A stretch of DNA of 64,000 bases. Origin: an uncultured Dehalococcoidia bacterium. GTDB taxonomy: Bacteria > Chloroflexota > Dehalococcoidia > Lucifugimonadales > UBA3495. Both the position numbers and the translations under genes were made by a program. Within the stretch, counting starts at the first letter, position 1. Every line of letters begins with the position of its first letter. Under the pieces are notes generated by a model. It did not search any database. It had not been told where the DNA came from and was given only the letters and a program-made list of their open reading frames with translations. Below, one piece after another: positions 8,330 through 17,087 of this stretch. Location of the stretch: positions 447,029 to 511,028 of the forward strand of contig OX638345.1 of assembly GCA_951813535.1 (NCBI GenBank), given 5' to 3'.

Positions 8330-9469
8330 CTAAGGCAGCGCCCCGACTTTTTGCAACAGCGCCTGGGTGCCGGCCAGATCAGACAGATCCGCCAGGGTGA
8401 TGTCCGGTTGGCCGATTTCTGCCAGCGGCGTCAGCAGGACCGAAGGGCGGACCTCTTCAACCATCGGGTACTCGAAGGTCGAACCGGCGAAGTACTGCTG
8501 GCCCACCTTGCTCAGCAGGAAACGGACAAAGGCCTCGGCGTTTTCAGGGTTGTCCGCGGAGTTCAGAACGCCGACGCCGGATACCAGGACGATGGACCCC
8601 GGGCCGGCGGCGCGCAGGTGAGCGTTTCGAGCCGGGAAGTCCTCGCCCTCTTCGGCGATGAAGCGATACAGGTAGTAGTGGTTCACCAGGCCGACATCGA
8701 TTTCGCCGGCCGCCGCGGCCGCCACCTGAGGGGTGTTCTTGGGATAGTCCTGGACGTCGTTGTCCAGCATGGCGCGCAGCCATTGCTCGGTGCGTTCTTC
8801 GCCCCAGCCCACGCGCAGCGCGGTGACCATGGCCTGGAAGGAGCCGTTGGTGGGCGCCCAGCCGACCCGCCCCTTCCAGCGCGGTTCGGTGAAGCCCCAG
8901 AGGTCGTCGGGCAGATCGGCCTCGGTGAGACCGTCGGTGCCGTACACCACCACCCGGGCGCGGCCGGTGATACCCACCCAGCTGCCGTCGATAGACCGCG
9001 CCCACTCAGGGGTCATCGCAATGACGTCTTCCGGCAGCGCGACCATCATGTCGGAAACCGCGGCCAACCCGCCGGGGTCCTGGGCGTAGAACACGTCCGC
9101 TGGCGAGTTTCCACCCTCTTCCAACAGGGTGGCGGCCAACGAGCTGGTGCCGGCGTACTTGACCTGGACATCGATACCGGTGGCGCCCTTGAACTGCTGG
9201 ATGATCGGATCCACCAGCGACTCGCTGCGGCCGGAGTAAATCACCAGTTCGCCAGGGTTATCAGTCCCGGAAGACTCGCGCACGACCCGCGTGACCTCCA
9301 CCGGAACTTCCCGGGTCACTTCGACCTCCCGGGTTACCTCAACCGGCGCCGGGGCTGGTTGAGCGGCGGGCGACCCGCAGGCAACCAACAACGGAACGAG
9401 GGTGAAAGCGGCCGCTATCAGCAGCCAGGGAAGGGTGCGCCGGTCTGGTTTCGCCTGTTTGTGCATCAT
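8330..9469 (-). CDS. Fe3+-type ABC transporter substrate-binding lipoprotein (FbpA/AfuA-like)
   Basis: 379-residue family-1 extracellular binding protein. N-terminal signal peptide ends in lipobox LVAC (Cys31); a repeated EVTREV linker, typical of Chloroflexota binding proteins, spans about residues 43-63. The mature domain opens with LVIYSGRSESLVDPII and contains DVFYAQDPGGLAAV and GRARVVVYG, matching iron(III)/thiamine-type binding proteins. The start is set by GGAGGA just upstream. It is divergent from an FbpC-like ATPase, its likely partner; no FbpB-type permease gene lies between or beside them. Other small anions or metals cannot be excluded as ligand. Confidence 0.85.
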   Translation of the reverse strand: MMHKQAKPDRRTLPWLLIAAAFTLVPLLVACGSPAAQPAPAPVEVTREVEVTREVPVEVTRVVRESSGTDNPGELVIYSGRSESLVDPIIQQFKGATGIDVQVKYAGTSSLAATLLEEGGNSPADVFYAQDPGGLAAVSDMMVALPEDVIAMTPEWARSIDGSWVGITGRARVVVYGTDGLTEADLPDDLWGFTEPRWKGRVGWAPTNGSFQAMVTALRVGWGEERTEQWLRAMLDNDVQDYPKNTPQVAAAAAGEIDVGLVNHYYLYRFIAEEGEDFPARNAHLRAAGPGSIVLVSGVGVLNSADNPENAEAFVRFLLSKVGQQYFAGSTFEYPMVEEVRPSVLLTPLAEIGQPDITLADLSDLAGTQALLQKVGALP

Positions 9470-9590
9470 GGGTTCCTCCGCGATGGTCGCCGGAATTGCT
9501 CGGTTCGATGCCCGTCAACCCTCGATACGGCGCGCCACAAATGCGGTTGTGGCGGTACGTCATCGCAGTGTTCAGGCTGAACGTGTCCAT

Positions 9591-9619
9591 AAATTAGTGC
9601 AGACTTATTTTCTTGTCAA
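9591..9619 (-). promoter_or_regulatory. promoter of the Fe-type binding-protein gene
   Basis: On the minus strand TTGACA (9614-9619), 17-base spacer, TAATTT (9591-9596), giving a leader of about 115 bases. No clear iron-box could be picked out by eye. Confidence 0.55.
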
Positions 9620-9865
9620 GTCCCAAATTACGTGAAAAATCAAGCAACGTCGTCCGGATGTTTAACGCACGGATTCCCGCGCAATAACCGTGGCGCGACG
9701 CATGGATCAACCCTGTCGATTGGTGGTGGGAGCGATTGCGCGGCGGATTTGTCGAGGACCCGTGAGGCCATGGTCTCCCGTACGAGGCAGTCGCAGCGGT
9801 GGTTGCTCTGGGTTCCAAGGTGGTTCCGCTGTGGGTCGATCTACGGAATCTGCCTTCTGCATGTG

Positions 9866-9894
9866 TTGACAGGCAATTGAGGCGCAGATACACT
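9866..9894 (+). promoter_or_regulatory. promoter of the ABC ATPase gene
   Basis: TTGACA at 9866-9871, 17-base spacer, TACACT at 9889-9894, about 25 bases before the ATG at 9921. Confidence 0.55.
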
Positions 9895-9920
9895 GACGCC
9901 AGCGTTCAATCAGCCTTCAC

Positions 9921-11102
9921 ATGTCAGCGCGATACGGACTGAAAATGGTGTTCGCCCGATCTAACCTCACCGCACAGGCAGCAGTCAGTGACCCGCTTGC
10001 TGGGAACAAGGCCCTGCGGTTGTCGGGCTTGTGGAAATCCTTTCGGGAGACGCAAGCCGTCACCAACGTGGACCTTGATGTTGAATCTGGCGAGATCCTC
10101 TGCCTGCTGGGGCCCAGCGGCTGCGGCAAAACCACCACGTTGCGGCTGATCGCCGGGTTCGACGCCCCCGATGCCGGGACCATAGAGATCGGCGGGCGGA
10201 CCGTGTACGGGCCGGGCGTGAACGAGAACCCGGAGAAGCGGCGCGTCGGTATGGTGTTCCAGGAAGGCGCCCTTTTCCCCCATCTGACCGTGGCTCAGAA
10301 CATCGCCTTCGGGCTGGGCCGGACGCGGCATCGCAAGGAGCAGGTGGCTGCGGCGTTGCGGATGGTTGACCTGGAAGGCTACGACGAACGGTATCCGCAC
10401 CAGCTCTCCGGCGGACAGCAGCAGCGCGTGGCGCTGGCCCGGGCCCTAGCCCCGGAGCCGGACCTGATCCTCATGGACGAGCCCTTTTCCAGCCTGGACC
10501 GGGGCCTGCGGGAGCAGTTGCGCACCGAAGTGCGGGCTATCTTGAGAGAGCGCGGCGCCACCGTGGTGTGCGTGACCCACGACCAGGAAGAGGCCATGCA
10601 GTTGGGCGACCGCGTGGTGGTGATGAACGCGGGAAGGATCGAACAGCTGGGCTCACCGGAGTCGATATTCCACAACCCGGATAATCGTTTTACCGCCCAG
10701 TTCTTCGGCACCGCCGACTTTCTGCCGGCGTGGCAGGATGGCGACTTCCTGGCCTGCGAGGTGGGAAGCGCGCCGTGGCCGTCGTTCTGGCCCTCGCCGT
10801 GGCCGGAGCACAAGGACCTGCAGGTGATGGTGCGTCCGGACTGCCTCGATATCGTTCCGGATCCTTCGGGCGACTGCGTCGTGACCGGCCAGGAATTCAT
10901 GGGGGCCTTTCACATGTACGCGGTGGAGCTGCCGTCGGGACAGCGGGTCCAGGTGATGAAGTCCCATGTTGAGCACGTTGAGCCCGGATCCCGGGTCCGA
11001 ACCATCCTCCGGGAAGGCCACAAACTCCTGCCGTTCGTTGACGGCCAGGCCTTCTTCGACGGGCCGGCTTACCTGGCGGAGTTGAACGGAACGCGCGGGT
11101 AG
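9921..11102 (+). CDS. ABC transporter ATP-binding protein (FbpC/PotA-like)
   Basis: 393-residue cytoplasmic ATPase that would energise an importer. Walker A GPSGCGKT (about residues 64-71), Q-loop FQEG, signature LSGGQQQR, Walker B LILMDEP, D-loop SSLD and H-loop CVTHD are all intact. The last 110 or so residues resemble a TOBE regulatory domain (MVRPDCLDI). The first 30 residues before ALRLSGLWKSF are longer than usual, so the ATG at 9945 is an alternative start. Together with the divergent FbpA-like gene it forms two thirds of an Fe3+-class importer; the permease must be elsewhere. Confidence 0.88.
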   Translation: MSARYGLKMVFARSNLTAQAAVSDPLAGNKALRLSGLWKSFRETQAVTNVDLDVESGEILCLLGPSGCGKTTTLRLIAGFDAPDAGTIEIGGRTVYGPGVNENPEKRRVGMVFQEGALFPHLTVAQNIAFGLGRTRHRKEQVAAALRMVDLEGYDERYPHQLSGGQQQRVALARALAPEPDLILMDEPFSSLDRGLREQLRTEVRAILRERGATVVCVTHDQEEAMQLGDRVVVMNAGRIEQLGSPESIFHNPDNRFTAQFFGTADFLPAWQDGDFLACEVGSAPWPSFWPSPWPEHKDLQVMVRPDCLDIVPDPSGDCVVTGQEFMGAFHMYAVELPSGQRVQVMKSHVEHVEPGSRVRTILREGHKLLPFVDGQAFFDGPAYLAELNGTRG

Positions 11103-11127
11103 GGTCGGCTGGCGCCGCTGATTGGGG

Positions 11128-11154
11128 ATGCCGCCCCACCCGGGCGGCATTTTT
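11128..11154. terminator. terminator after the ABC ATPase gene
   Basis: Perfect 9-bp stem ATGCCGCCC / GGGCGGCAT, five-base loop, then a five-T run. It lies between convergent genes. Confidence 0.8.
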
Positions 11155-11157
11155 GGT

Positions 11158-11406
11158 TTAGCGGTTGCGGTCCTCCCGGACGTACCGGGCAGAGCAGTCG
11201 AGGTTACCGCCAAGCCGTTCGGTGATGCGCAGGCGTAGTTCGTCGGCGGCCCTCATCACGTCATCTTGCGACGGATCTAGGTTGCCCGCTACTGTAGCGG
11301 GGGCCGTGAGTGAGCTGATTTCCACTTCTACTTCTTGGCCGTCGGGCAAGTCCGTAGCAGTTTGCAACTCGATAGTCATACCCCGAATTACCCCTTTAGT
11401 TTTCAC
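11158..11406 (-). CDS. small antitoxin-like protein
   Basis: 82 residues from a GTG start (CAGGAG seven bases upstream). The opening MKTKGVIRGMTIEL followed by DLPDGQEVEVEI is the pattern of small proteins that usually precede PIN-domain toxins in Chloroflexota and cyanobacteria. No PIN gene follows here: 11158 is next to the ATPase terminator. It is therefore either an orphan antitoxin or a small regulator. The family resemblance is from memory of the N-terminal motif only. Confidence 0.55.
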   Translation of the reverse strand: MKTKGVIRGMTIELQTATDLPDGQEVEVEISSLTAPATVAGNLDPSQDDVMRAADELRLRITERLGGNLDCSARYVREDRNR

Positions 11407-11652
11407 AACGAACTCCTGCCGCCCCCGTTGGATGTGCGGAGCGCCTTGGGCGCAGATTGATTATGGGCGAGGATCGTACGACGGGTCAACTCGTCGCTCT
11501 GATACCTGCGGTCGAGAACCTCCGGGCGCCTCCGTCATATAATGGTCGCCCGAATGTAACGATCTACGCGACAGAGACGCAGGCGGACAAAAGTTGACTA
11601 CGACGCGAGCCTGCCCAGCGACCGCATCCAGTCTGCATCATGGAGACATAGC

Positions 11653-12339
11653 TTGGACCAGATCGAAGCAATATTTTTTGACGGGGACGACACCCTGTGG
11701 GACTTCCGCTCGGCCATGTTGAGCGCGCTGGAGGTGACGCTGGTTGAGCTGCGGCGGATGGTGGGCAACGAGGCGGCGGAATACCTCACCGTGCAACGGA
11801 TGACCGAGATCCGGGAGGCCGTTGCCGAGGAGATGAGCGAGGCCACGACCTCGGTGGAGGTAATCCGCCACGAGGCCCTGGCGCGGACGCTGGCCGAGGT
11901 CGGCCACCCCAGCGATGACGGGGCGCAGCGGCTGTACGAGGTTTATACCGAGGCCCGGTTTGCGGCCACCCGGCCTTTCCCGGGCGTGATCGACCTGCTG
12001 CACGACCTCAAGGGCCGGTACCAACTTGGCCTGGTATCCAACGGCAACACCTACCCGGAGCGGGTTGGTCTCGACGGGATGTTTGATTTTGTGATCCTGG
12101 CCGTGGAGTGCGGCATCGCCAAGCCGGACCCGCGCATCTTCGAGCTGGCTTTGGACAAGTGCGGCTGCGACGCATCGCAGGTGGTCCACGTTGGCGATTC
12201 CCTGCAGTCCGACATTGCGGGCGCCAACGGAATCGGCATCCGCAGCGTGTGGCTGAACCAGGAAGGGGCGGCCAACGGAACGGGCATTGCGCCGGACCAC
12301 GAGGTCGGCGACCTCCGGGAGTTGCTGGAGTTCCTGTAG
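11653..12339 (+). CDS. HAD-superfamily hydrolase
   Basis: 228-residue phosphatase of the HAD superfamily, subfamily I (phosphoglycolate phosphatase/YjjG-like). Motif I is FFDGDDTLW (Asp10, Asp12), motif II LVSNGN, motif III a Lys in IAKPDPRIF, and motif IV HVGDSLQSDIAGANGIG; an alpha-helical cap lies between motifs I and II. The start is TTG with GGAGA six bases upstream. The substrate is not predictable; nucleotides or phosphoglycolate are usual for relatives. It stands alone and converges on the PPC-domain gene. Confidence 0.88.
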   Translation: MDQIEAIFFDGDDTLWDFRSAMLSALEVTLVELRRMVGNEAAEYLTVQRMTEIREAVAEEMSEATTSVEVIRHEALARTLAEVGHPSDDGAQRLYEVYTEARFAATRPFPGVIDLLHDLKGRYQLGLVSNGNTYPERVGLDGMFDFVILAVECGIAKPDPRIFELALDKCGCDASQVVHVGDSLQSDIAGANGIGIRSVWLNQEGAANGTGIAPDHEVGDLRELLEFL

Positions 12340-12364
12340 CGACGCCGACGTCGAGAATGCAAAT

Positions 12365-12390
12365 GGGAGCCCCTCCAGAGAGGGGCTCCC
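12365..12390. terminator. bidirectional terminator
   Basis: Perfect 11-bp stem GGGAGCCCCTC / GAGGGGCTCCC with CAGA loop between the convergent HAD and PPC-domain genes; there is no strong T-run. Confidence 0.6.
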
Positions 12391-12435
12391 GGGTATTGCT
12401 CGGTCGCTCGGCCGGAACGGATGTGGGTTGGCCGG

Positions 12436-14325
12436 CTACGGCCTGACGGCCAATGCCTCGTCATCTACCGCGGTCAGGGACACGGTGTACTCGCCGGTGT
12501 TGCCTACGCTTTGATACGGTGTGCCGACGCCGAAGTAGTGCGTGCCGGGGCTGAAGTTCCCTACGAAAGCGTCCACCGGCGCCTCGTAGGAAAGATAATC
12601 GCCTCCGCCGTTGGTATACCAGAGTGCCCAAAGTCCCACACCGGTCGGGCCATCCAGCATCTCGAGGCGATAGGCGCCCGCGTCTGTGATCTCGAAGCGG
12701 AACACGTCCTTGTCGTCTGCGGACTCGAGCCCCCACCATGGTACGTAGTCACCGCTTCCCGTTTCCGCCCAGGCCCAGGCATTGGGGTTCGTGCTGTCGC
12801 CCGGGGCCACGTCGGAGTTGATCCGAGCGGTTATTGTGTCTCCCGGATGCATGACGACGTCAGCGCGAGTGCGGGAGTCGTCCGCATGGTCATCCTGCCG
12901 CACGGATATGGTGTAATGGCCGGTGCCGATGCGGTACTGCGCTCCGGAGCCGACGGCGATGTAGTAGGTTCCATCCTCTTCAGGCGTGAAATACCCGCGC
13001 GCCCAGTTTGAGATGAACCCACCCTGGTCCTGCTCACCCAACACCTGATCGCCCGCTTCGTTCACGATCTCCAGGATGCTGGGGTCGATCAGGTGATTGT
13101 CCACGTACTGAGTGCCACCGTCAGGGAGGATTTCCATCCTGCTTTCGACTTCGATGATGAAGCTTTCCCCGGCGGCGGCCGAGAAAGCGAACCAGTCCCG
13201 GCCATCGTCCTCGTCGGTGAGTTCACCGTGCTCGATGCTGAAGAAGCCGTCGCCAGCCGATATGGAGTTTGCCATCTCCAGGTCCGTTGGAGGCTCCGGG
13301 TTGGTGATGGCGGGAGGATCCACTATGGGTTCCTCGGGCGGCGTGATCACGGGCTCGTCGATCTTCACCTGGAACACCGGGTGGGCCGGGTCGTCGTCCA
13401 ACCCGTGGAAGATGCGATTGATTCGGCTGCTGCCGGTTTCGACGATCCAGATGCCGCCGTAGCGTTTGTTCGGGTTGTAGCCAAGACCGTCGCCGGGGCC
13501 GCCGCCTTCGACGCTGATGCCGTTGGCGTCCTGGTCGTCGGCCTGAACCGTGTAGCCGAAGACCATGGCGTCTGCGCCGTAGTTGCGCAGGAAGGGCGCG
13601 AACCGGCGGTTTTCTCCCACCTGGAGGTAGATGCCGGCGTAATTTGCCTGCTCGCCCGTCTGGGGATTGACGGCGGTCACATCACCGGTGAAGTACGCGG
13701 TGATCTCGATGACGTCGCCCGCGGCGTACCCGACCTGCGGTTGCTGGCCATCGGACGCCGGCAGTGGCTGTGGGGTCGAGGTGATTTCGAGATCGTAAAT
13801 GCCCACGCCGTCGTCGTCGGTGATGGTGATGATGCACTCGCCGTCGTGTCCGTAGCCAACGGAGTTGTTGAACCGGACCCGGAAGGTCTCGTCGGTTTCG
13901 GGGTAGTTGTCCTCCAGGGTGTGGAAGTCGCGACCCATCCTGCCGTGCTTGGACTGGTAACCGTTGCTGGATTGCCGCTCAGCGTAGAGGCGCTGGTAGT
14001 CCGTCTCATCCGCCGTGATCGGTTCCGTGTACCAGAAGACGCGCATGGTCTCGTGGGGCCATTCGGAATCGAACTTCTTCATGACCAGCAGGCGGAAGTC
14101 GTCGCCTTCTTCGACCACGGTCTCCAGGCAGTTGATCTCCAGCCAGGGCTCGTTGCCCACCGCGTGGGGAGCCGCTAACGCCACGCGATCGTGTGGGTTG
14201 AGAGATCCGACCAGGATGGCAAGTCCCAGGAACCCGATCAGGGCCGCCAGCATGAAAATGTTTATCGTCCTTGTTTCCCTGACTCGCAGTATCCTGAAGG
14301 CGCGTCGTATAGTTATCGTGAGCAT
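12436..14325 (-). CDS. secreted protein with Calx-beta-like and two PPC-type domains
   Basis: 629 residues. A basic N-terminus and hydrophobic stretch (about residues 25-42) form a signal peptide or anchor. The first third has an acidic, Calx-beta-like segment ending ITITDDDGVGIYDLEI; a middle region contains GGIWIVETGSSRINR and a Pro-rich linker PVITPPEEPIVDPP. Two bacterial pre-peptidase-C-like beta domains follow (segments DWFAFSAAAGESFIIEVES and KDVFRFEITDAGAYRLEM, each ending in a YTIS/YTVS strand). Such domains occur on surface proteins and proteases, but no catalytic domain is visible here. A role in surface adhesion or polymer binding is inference. Confidence 0.8.
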   Translation of the reverse strand: MLTITIRRAFRILRVRETRTINIFMLAALIGFLGLAILVGSLNPHDRVALAAPHAVGNEPWLEINCLETVVEEGDDFRLLVMKKFDSEWPHETMRVFWYTEPITADETDYQRLYAERQSSNGYQSKHGRMGRDFHTLEDNYPETDETFRVRFNNSVGYGHDGECIITITDDDGVGIYDLEITSTPQPLPASDGQQPQVGYAAGDVIEITAYFTGDVTAVNPQTGEQANYAGIYLQVGENRRFAPFLRNYGADAMVFGYTVQADDQDANGISVEGGGPGDGLGYNPNKRYGGIWIVETGSSRINRIFHGLDDDPAHPVFQVKIDEPVITPPEEPIVDPPAITNPEPPTDLEMANSISAGDGFFSIEHGELTDEDDGRDWFAFSAAAGESFIIEVESRMEILPDGGTQYVDNHLIDPSILEIVNEAGDQVLGEQDQGGFISNWARGYFTPEEDGTYYIAVGSGAQYRIGTGHYTISVRQDDHADDSRTRADVVMHPGDTITARINSDVAPGDSTNPNAWAWAETGSGDYVPWWGLESADDKDVFRFEITDAGAYRLEMLDGPTGVGLWALWYTNGGGDYLSYEAPVDAFVGNFSPGTHYFGVGTPYQSVGNTGEYTVSLTAVDDEALAVRP

Positions 14326-14567
14326 CGGTATATCCTCCTTTGGTTTCAGTTATTCCCGGCTGGTTGCCGGCGCCCGACGTTGCCTTATGCGGCCCAACGA
14401 GCGGCCCATCTTTATGATTGATGATCTATGCTGTTATATACGACGTTAAGTGTATGGTTGGATGTGGGTCTTGTCGATCACAGGGTCAAACGTACCGCAA
14501 CGACCGGGCGACTGGAGACGTGTCCCGCCCGTTGCCGCGGCCCATGCCCCGCGGCAAGGTTATCCGG

Positions 14568-15032
14568 ATGAAAGATACAACCATGACCGACCGCTCGTTG
14601 ACCGATGAGAACCGGCGGCTCCGCATACTGGTGATCTGCACCGGCAACCGCGCCCGCTCGCAGATGGCCCACGGCTGGCTCAATCACCTGGGCGGCGTCC
14701 GCGTCGCTGTTGACAGCGCTGGCACCAACCCGCGGGGAGTACACGCCATGGCGGTGCGTGTCATGGCCGAGGTTGGCATCGACATATCCGGTCATTCCTC
14801 GGACCACGTCGACCGTTACGCTGACGGCGATTACGACCTGGTGATCACCGTGTGCGACGCCGCCCGTGAAACCTGCCCCGTCTTGCCCGGCGCAAAACGT
14901 GCGCTGCACCACGGGTTTGCCGACCCCGACCGTCCTGAACTGGATGATGAGGCGCTCGTCGCCGTGTTCCGCCAGACGCGGGACGAGATCGGCGACTACT
15001 GCCGGAAGTTGCTGGCCTCCTTCTGCCGCTAG
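14568..15032 (+). CDS. arsenate reductase / low-molecular-weight phosphatase family protein
   Basis: 154 residues from the ATG at 14568; an open frame extends upstream but lacks family similarity, and 14583 is an alternative start. The P-loop CTGNRARSQ gives the CX5R motif (Cys24, Arg30), and a second pair, Cys96 and Cys103 in CDAARETC, matches the thioredoxin-coupled ArsC type, in which the cysteines relay a disulfide. It would reduce arsenate to arsenite in the cytoplasm. No arsR or efflux gene is adjacent, so the alternative of a protein tyrosine phosphatase cannot be fully excluded, though the three cysteines favour ArsC. Confidence 0.82.
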   Translation: MKDTTMTDRSLTDENRRLRILVICTGNRARSQMAHGWLNHLGGVRVAVDSAGTNPRGVHAMAVRVMAEVGIDISGHSSDHVDRYADGDYDLVITVCDAARETCPVLPGAKRALHHGFADPDRPELDDEALVAVFRQTRDEIGDYCRKLLASFCR

Positions 15033-15283
15033 ACTGACGGCGCTGTTGCCGTGATTGGTCATGGCTCCCAGCGGTACAGTGCCGGCGCCGCGCTCGTGGA
15101 ACCAGAGATGGGTTCGACCGATGCGGTGATGGTCAGACGGGTCAGGCTCGCGTCCTCCTCGGGGGCGCCTGCGACGGCGCGGGAGGGACCGACCGGGCGC
15201 GCGCAGCGACGGGTTCACCATGCCGCAACGGGGTTTGCGGTATAATCGCGACATATCTTGATTCATCCCCGGAGGAAGGGGCC

Positions 15284-16069
15284 GTGCCGCGACCGCGCCG
15301 AACCGCCACCGAAACCAGGGCCCAAACGGAAGGGCATGACTCGCCGGAACGACTGTCGCCGGTTACCGAGAACTACCTGCTGTCGCTGTACAAGATGTGG
15401 GAGGACTCGGAGATCCCGACCCTGACACAACTGACGGAAGCGCTGCGTCAACTGCCACCCACGGAGGGGCTGGGAACCTCGGTGCCGTCGGTGGCCGGGA
15501 TGCTGCGCCGGATGCAGAAGCAGGGTCTGGTGGATATCGGCAACGACAAGCGCATCCGGATGACGAGGCGAGGACAGACGGAAGGCGAGAACATCGCGCG
15601 CCGGCACCGGCTGGCCGAATGGCTCGTGGTGAGCCTGCTGGGAATGGAGCTCCACGAAGCCCACATCGAGGCGCACCAGCTGGAGCACGGCATGTCCGAC
15701 GCGATGGAAGCCAAGCTCATGGAGCGGTTGGGCAACCCGACCCACTCGCCCTTCGGCTGGCCGATACCGGGCAGCGGCCCCACGACACCGTCGCCGGGGG
15801 CCATCACCCTGGACAACGCCACCAGCGGAACTGCCTACATGGTCGACCGTGTGCCGGAAGAGGACGCGGAACTGCTCAAGTTCCTGGGCGGCGCGCAACT
15901 GGTGCCGGAGCGCAGGATCACGCTCCTTGAAGGGATGCCGTACCTGGGCGTCATGCAGGTTGAGACGGAGGTGGACCGCATCTCCATCGGGTACAACGTG
16001 GCGCGGCAGATTGTGGTGCGGCCCGTGGAGGTTGCGGACGGCGACCGGGCTACCGGCGGAGACCAATAA
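15284..16069 (+). CDS. DtxR/MntR-family metal-dependent transcriptional regulator
   Basis: 261 residues from a GTG start with GGAGGAAG 5-12 bases upstream. The N-terminal winged helix-turn-helix begins SPVTENYLLSLYKM and includes SVAGMLRRMQKQGL; the dimerisation/metal domain follows with RRHRLAEWLVVSLLGM and HQLEHGMSDAMEAKLMERLG, where His and Glu residues are the usual metal ligands. A C-terminal FeoA/SH3-like segment ends the protein. It would repress iron or manganese uptake genes when metal is bound, possibly including the iron-type transporter genes at 8.3-11.1 kb (inference). The wHTH carries an insert relative to typical DtxR. Confidence 0.85.
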   Translation: MPRPRRTATETRAQTEGHDSPERLSPVTENYLLSLYKMWEDSEIPTLTQLTEALRQLPPTEGLGTSVPSVAGMLRRMQKQGLVDIGNDKRIRMTRRGQTEGENIARRHRLAEWLVVSLLGMELHEAHIEAHQLEHGMSDAMEAKLMERLGNPTHSPFGWPIPGSGPTTPSPGAITLDNATSGTAYMVDRVPEEDAELLKFLGGAQLVPERRITLLEGMPYLGVMQVETEVDRISIGYNVARQIVVRPVEVADGDRATGGDQ

Positions 16070-16122
16070 CCACGGCCTCGCTCCGGGACCGCGTAACCGA
16101 ACTTTTCGCCGACGTTCGCGAA

Positions 16123-16452
16123 ATGCATAGTCGAGCCATGGAACGCCTCGAGCACGATGATATCCGTGACGCAGCGGAAAAAGCCTGGTGCGCCGCCAAG
16201 CGGGCCACTGACGCGCTCGTTCTTGCCCGGTACGGTGAAGAACCGGAAACGACCGCCCGGACCACGGAAGGTCTGCTGGAGTTGGCCAGCGACATCCCCG
16301 AGGCCGAGACGCTGGTAGGACGTTATTTCACCCGGATCAGTTACCTGCACGGTTCCTGCTTCCACAATGGGATGTGCGGTCGGCACACCGAAAGGCGCAT
16401 TCGAGAGACGGCCGAATACATCGGCGACGCCGAGGGACTGGCCGCGAGGTAA
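16123..16452 (+). CDS. PaREP1/HEPN-like protein
   Basis: 109 residues. The segments DIRDAAEKAWCAAKRATDAL and SYLHGSCFHNG, followed by RRIRETAEYI, fit the PaREP1-type helical family, which resembles HEPN proteins. No ribosome-binding site is obvious; the frame stays open upstream of the ATG with plausible family sequence but no start codon, so the N-terminus is uncertain. HEPN relatives often act with a nucleotidyltransferase partner, which is absent here. The function is unknown. Confidence 0.55.
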   Translation: MHSRAMERLEHDDIRDAAEKAWCAAKRATDALVLARYGEEPETTARTTEGLLELASDIPEAETLVGRYFTRISYLHGSCFHNGMCGRHTERRIRETAEYIGDAEGLAAR

Positions 16453-16515
16453 CGAGCCAAAGGGTCCGGTTGCAGGCCGCTGCGGAGGGGCCGGAACGCA
16501 AGTATGGGCCAGGCG

Positions 16516-17079
16516 TTACTCGCTGAGGGCGCGGCGCACCTCGGCCCAGCCGTCGGCCATGGAACGCTCGGGGAAATCCGGCAGTTCCGGCTCGGGCAGT
16601 ACCTTCACCGCTACCAGCACGGGGCCGGAGCGGGCCATGATGTCCTCCAGGCCGATGAGGAATTCCTCCAGGTTGTCGAACCGGCAGGCGTGGGCGTAGC
16701 CGGCGCTGCGGGCCATACCCTCGAAGTCCACCCGATCCAGCCCGCGAATGGGCATTCCGTCGGTGGATGAGTGGTCGGCGTCCTCCAGCACGAAGTGGAC
16801 GAAGTTTGCCGGTGCCGCCTCGCCGATGGTGGCCAGGCTGGCGAGGTCGGTGCGCAGGGTGGCGTCGCAGTCCAGCACCAGGATGCGGCGGTTGGGCTGA
16901 GCCAGGGACAGCCCGAGACCGACGGCCGGCGCGCGGTCCATGCAGTCGGTGAGGTCAATGTCCAGCTCGCGCCGGTCGGAGACGTTGTGCCAGTCGCGCA
17001 GGGCGGCGGAGGTCGACACCACCAGCGAGTCCTGGCGATGGTAGTTGATGGCGCGTGCTACTTCGCGAGATGGGATCAT
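16516..17079 (-). CDS. degenerate ThDP-enzyme beta subunit (ComE-like)
   Basis: 187 residues, paralogous to the beta subunit at 17445-18041: both share the order VVSTSAALRDW/VPTMNAGNV, VGLGLSLAQPNRR, LVLDCD and AGYAHACRFDNLEEF. The diphosphate-binding signature GDG is replaced by DCDA and the usual following Asn pair is absent (VLEDADH where the paralogue has LFNNGVY). It probably does not bind ThDP/Mg normally and may be a structural or regulatory partner. The gene is intact in frame. Confidence 0.7.
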   Translation of the reverse strand: MIPSREVARAINYHRQDSLVVSTSAALRDWHNVSDRRELDIDLTDCMDRAPAVGLGLSLAQPNRRILVLDCDATLRTDLASLATIGEAAPANFVHFVLEDADHSSTDGMPIRGLDRVDFEGMARSAGYAHACRFDNLEEFLIGLEDIMARSGPVLVAVKVLPEPELPDFPERSMADGWAEVRRALSE

Positions 17080-17087
17080 TGAGTTTA

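Larger units (their letters stand above)
9470..9920. other. divergent promoter region, no gene seen
   Basis: 450-base gap between the divergent binding-protein and ATPase genes. It holds one promoter-like site facing each way (listed separately). Only short open frames without recognisable protein features occur. Confidence 0.6.

Noticed and set aside
9921-11102. Maltose/sugar importer ATPase
   Set aside because: The divergent iron-type binding protein and the C-terminal pattern fit the Fbp/Pot group better.
14326-14460. Possible riboswitch in the leader of the PPC-domain gene
   Set aside because: A CCGGC/GCCGG hairpin is present but no known riboswitch consensus could be matched by eye.
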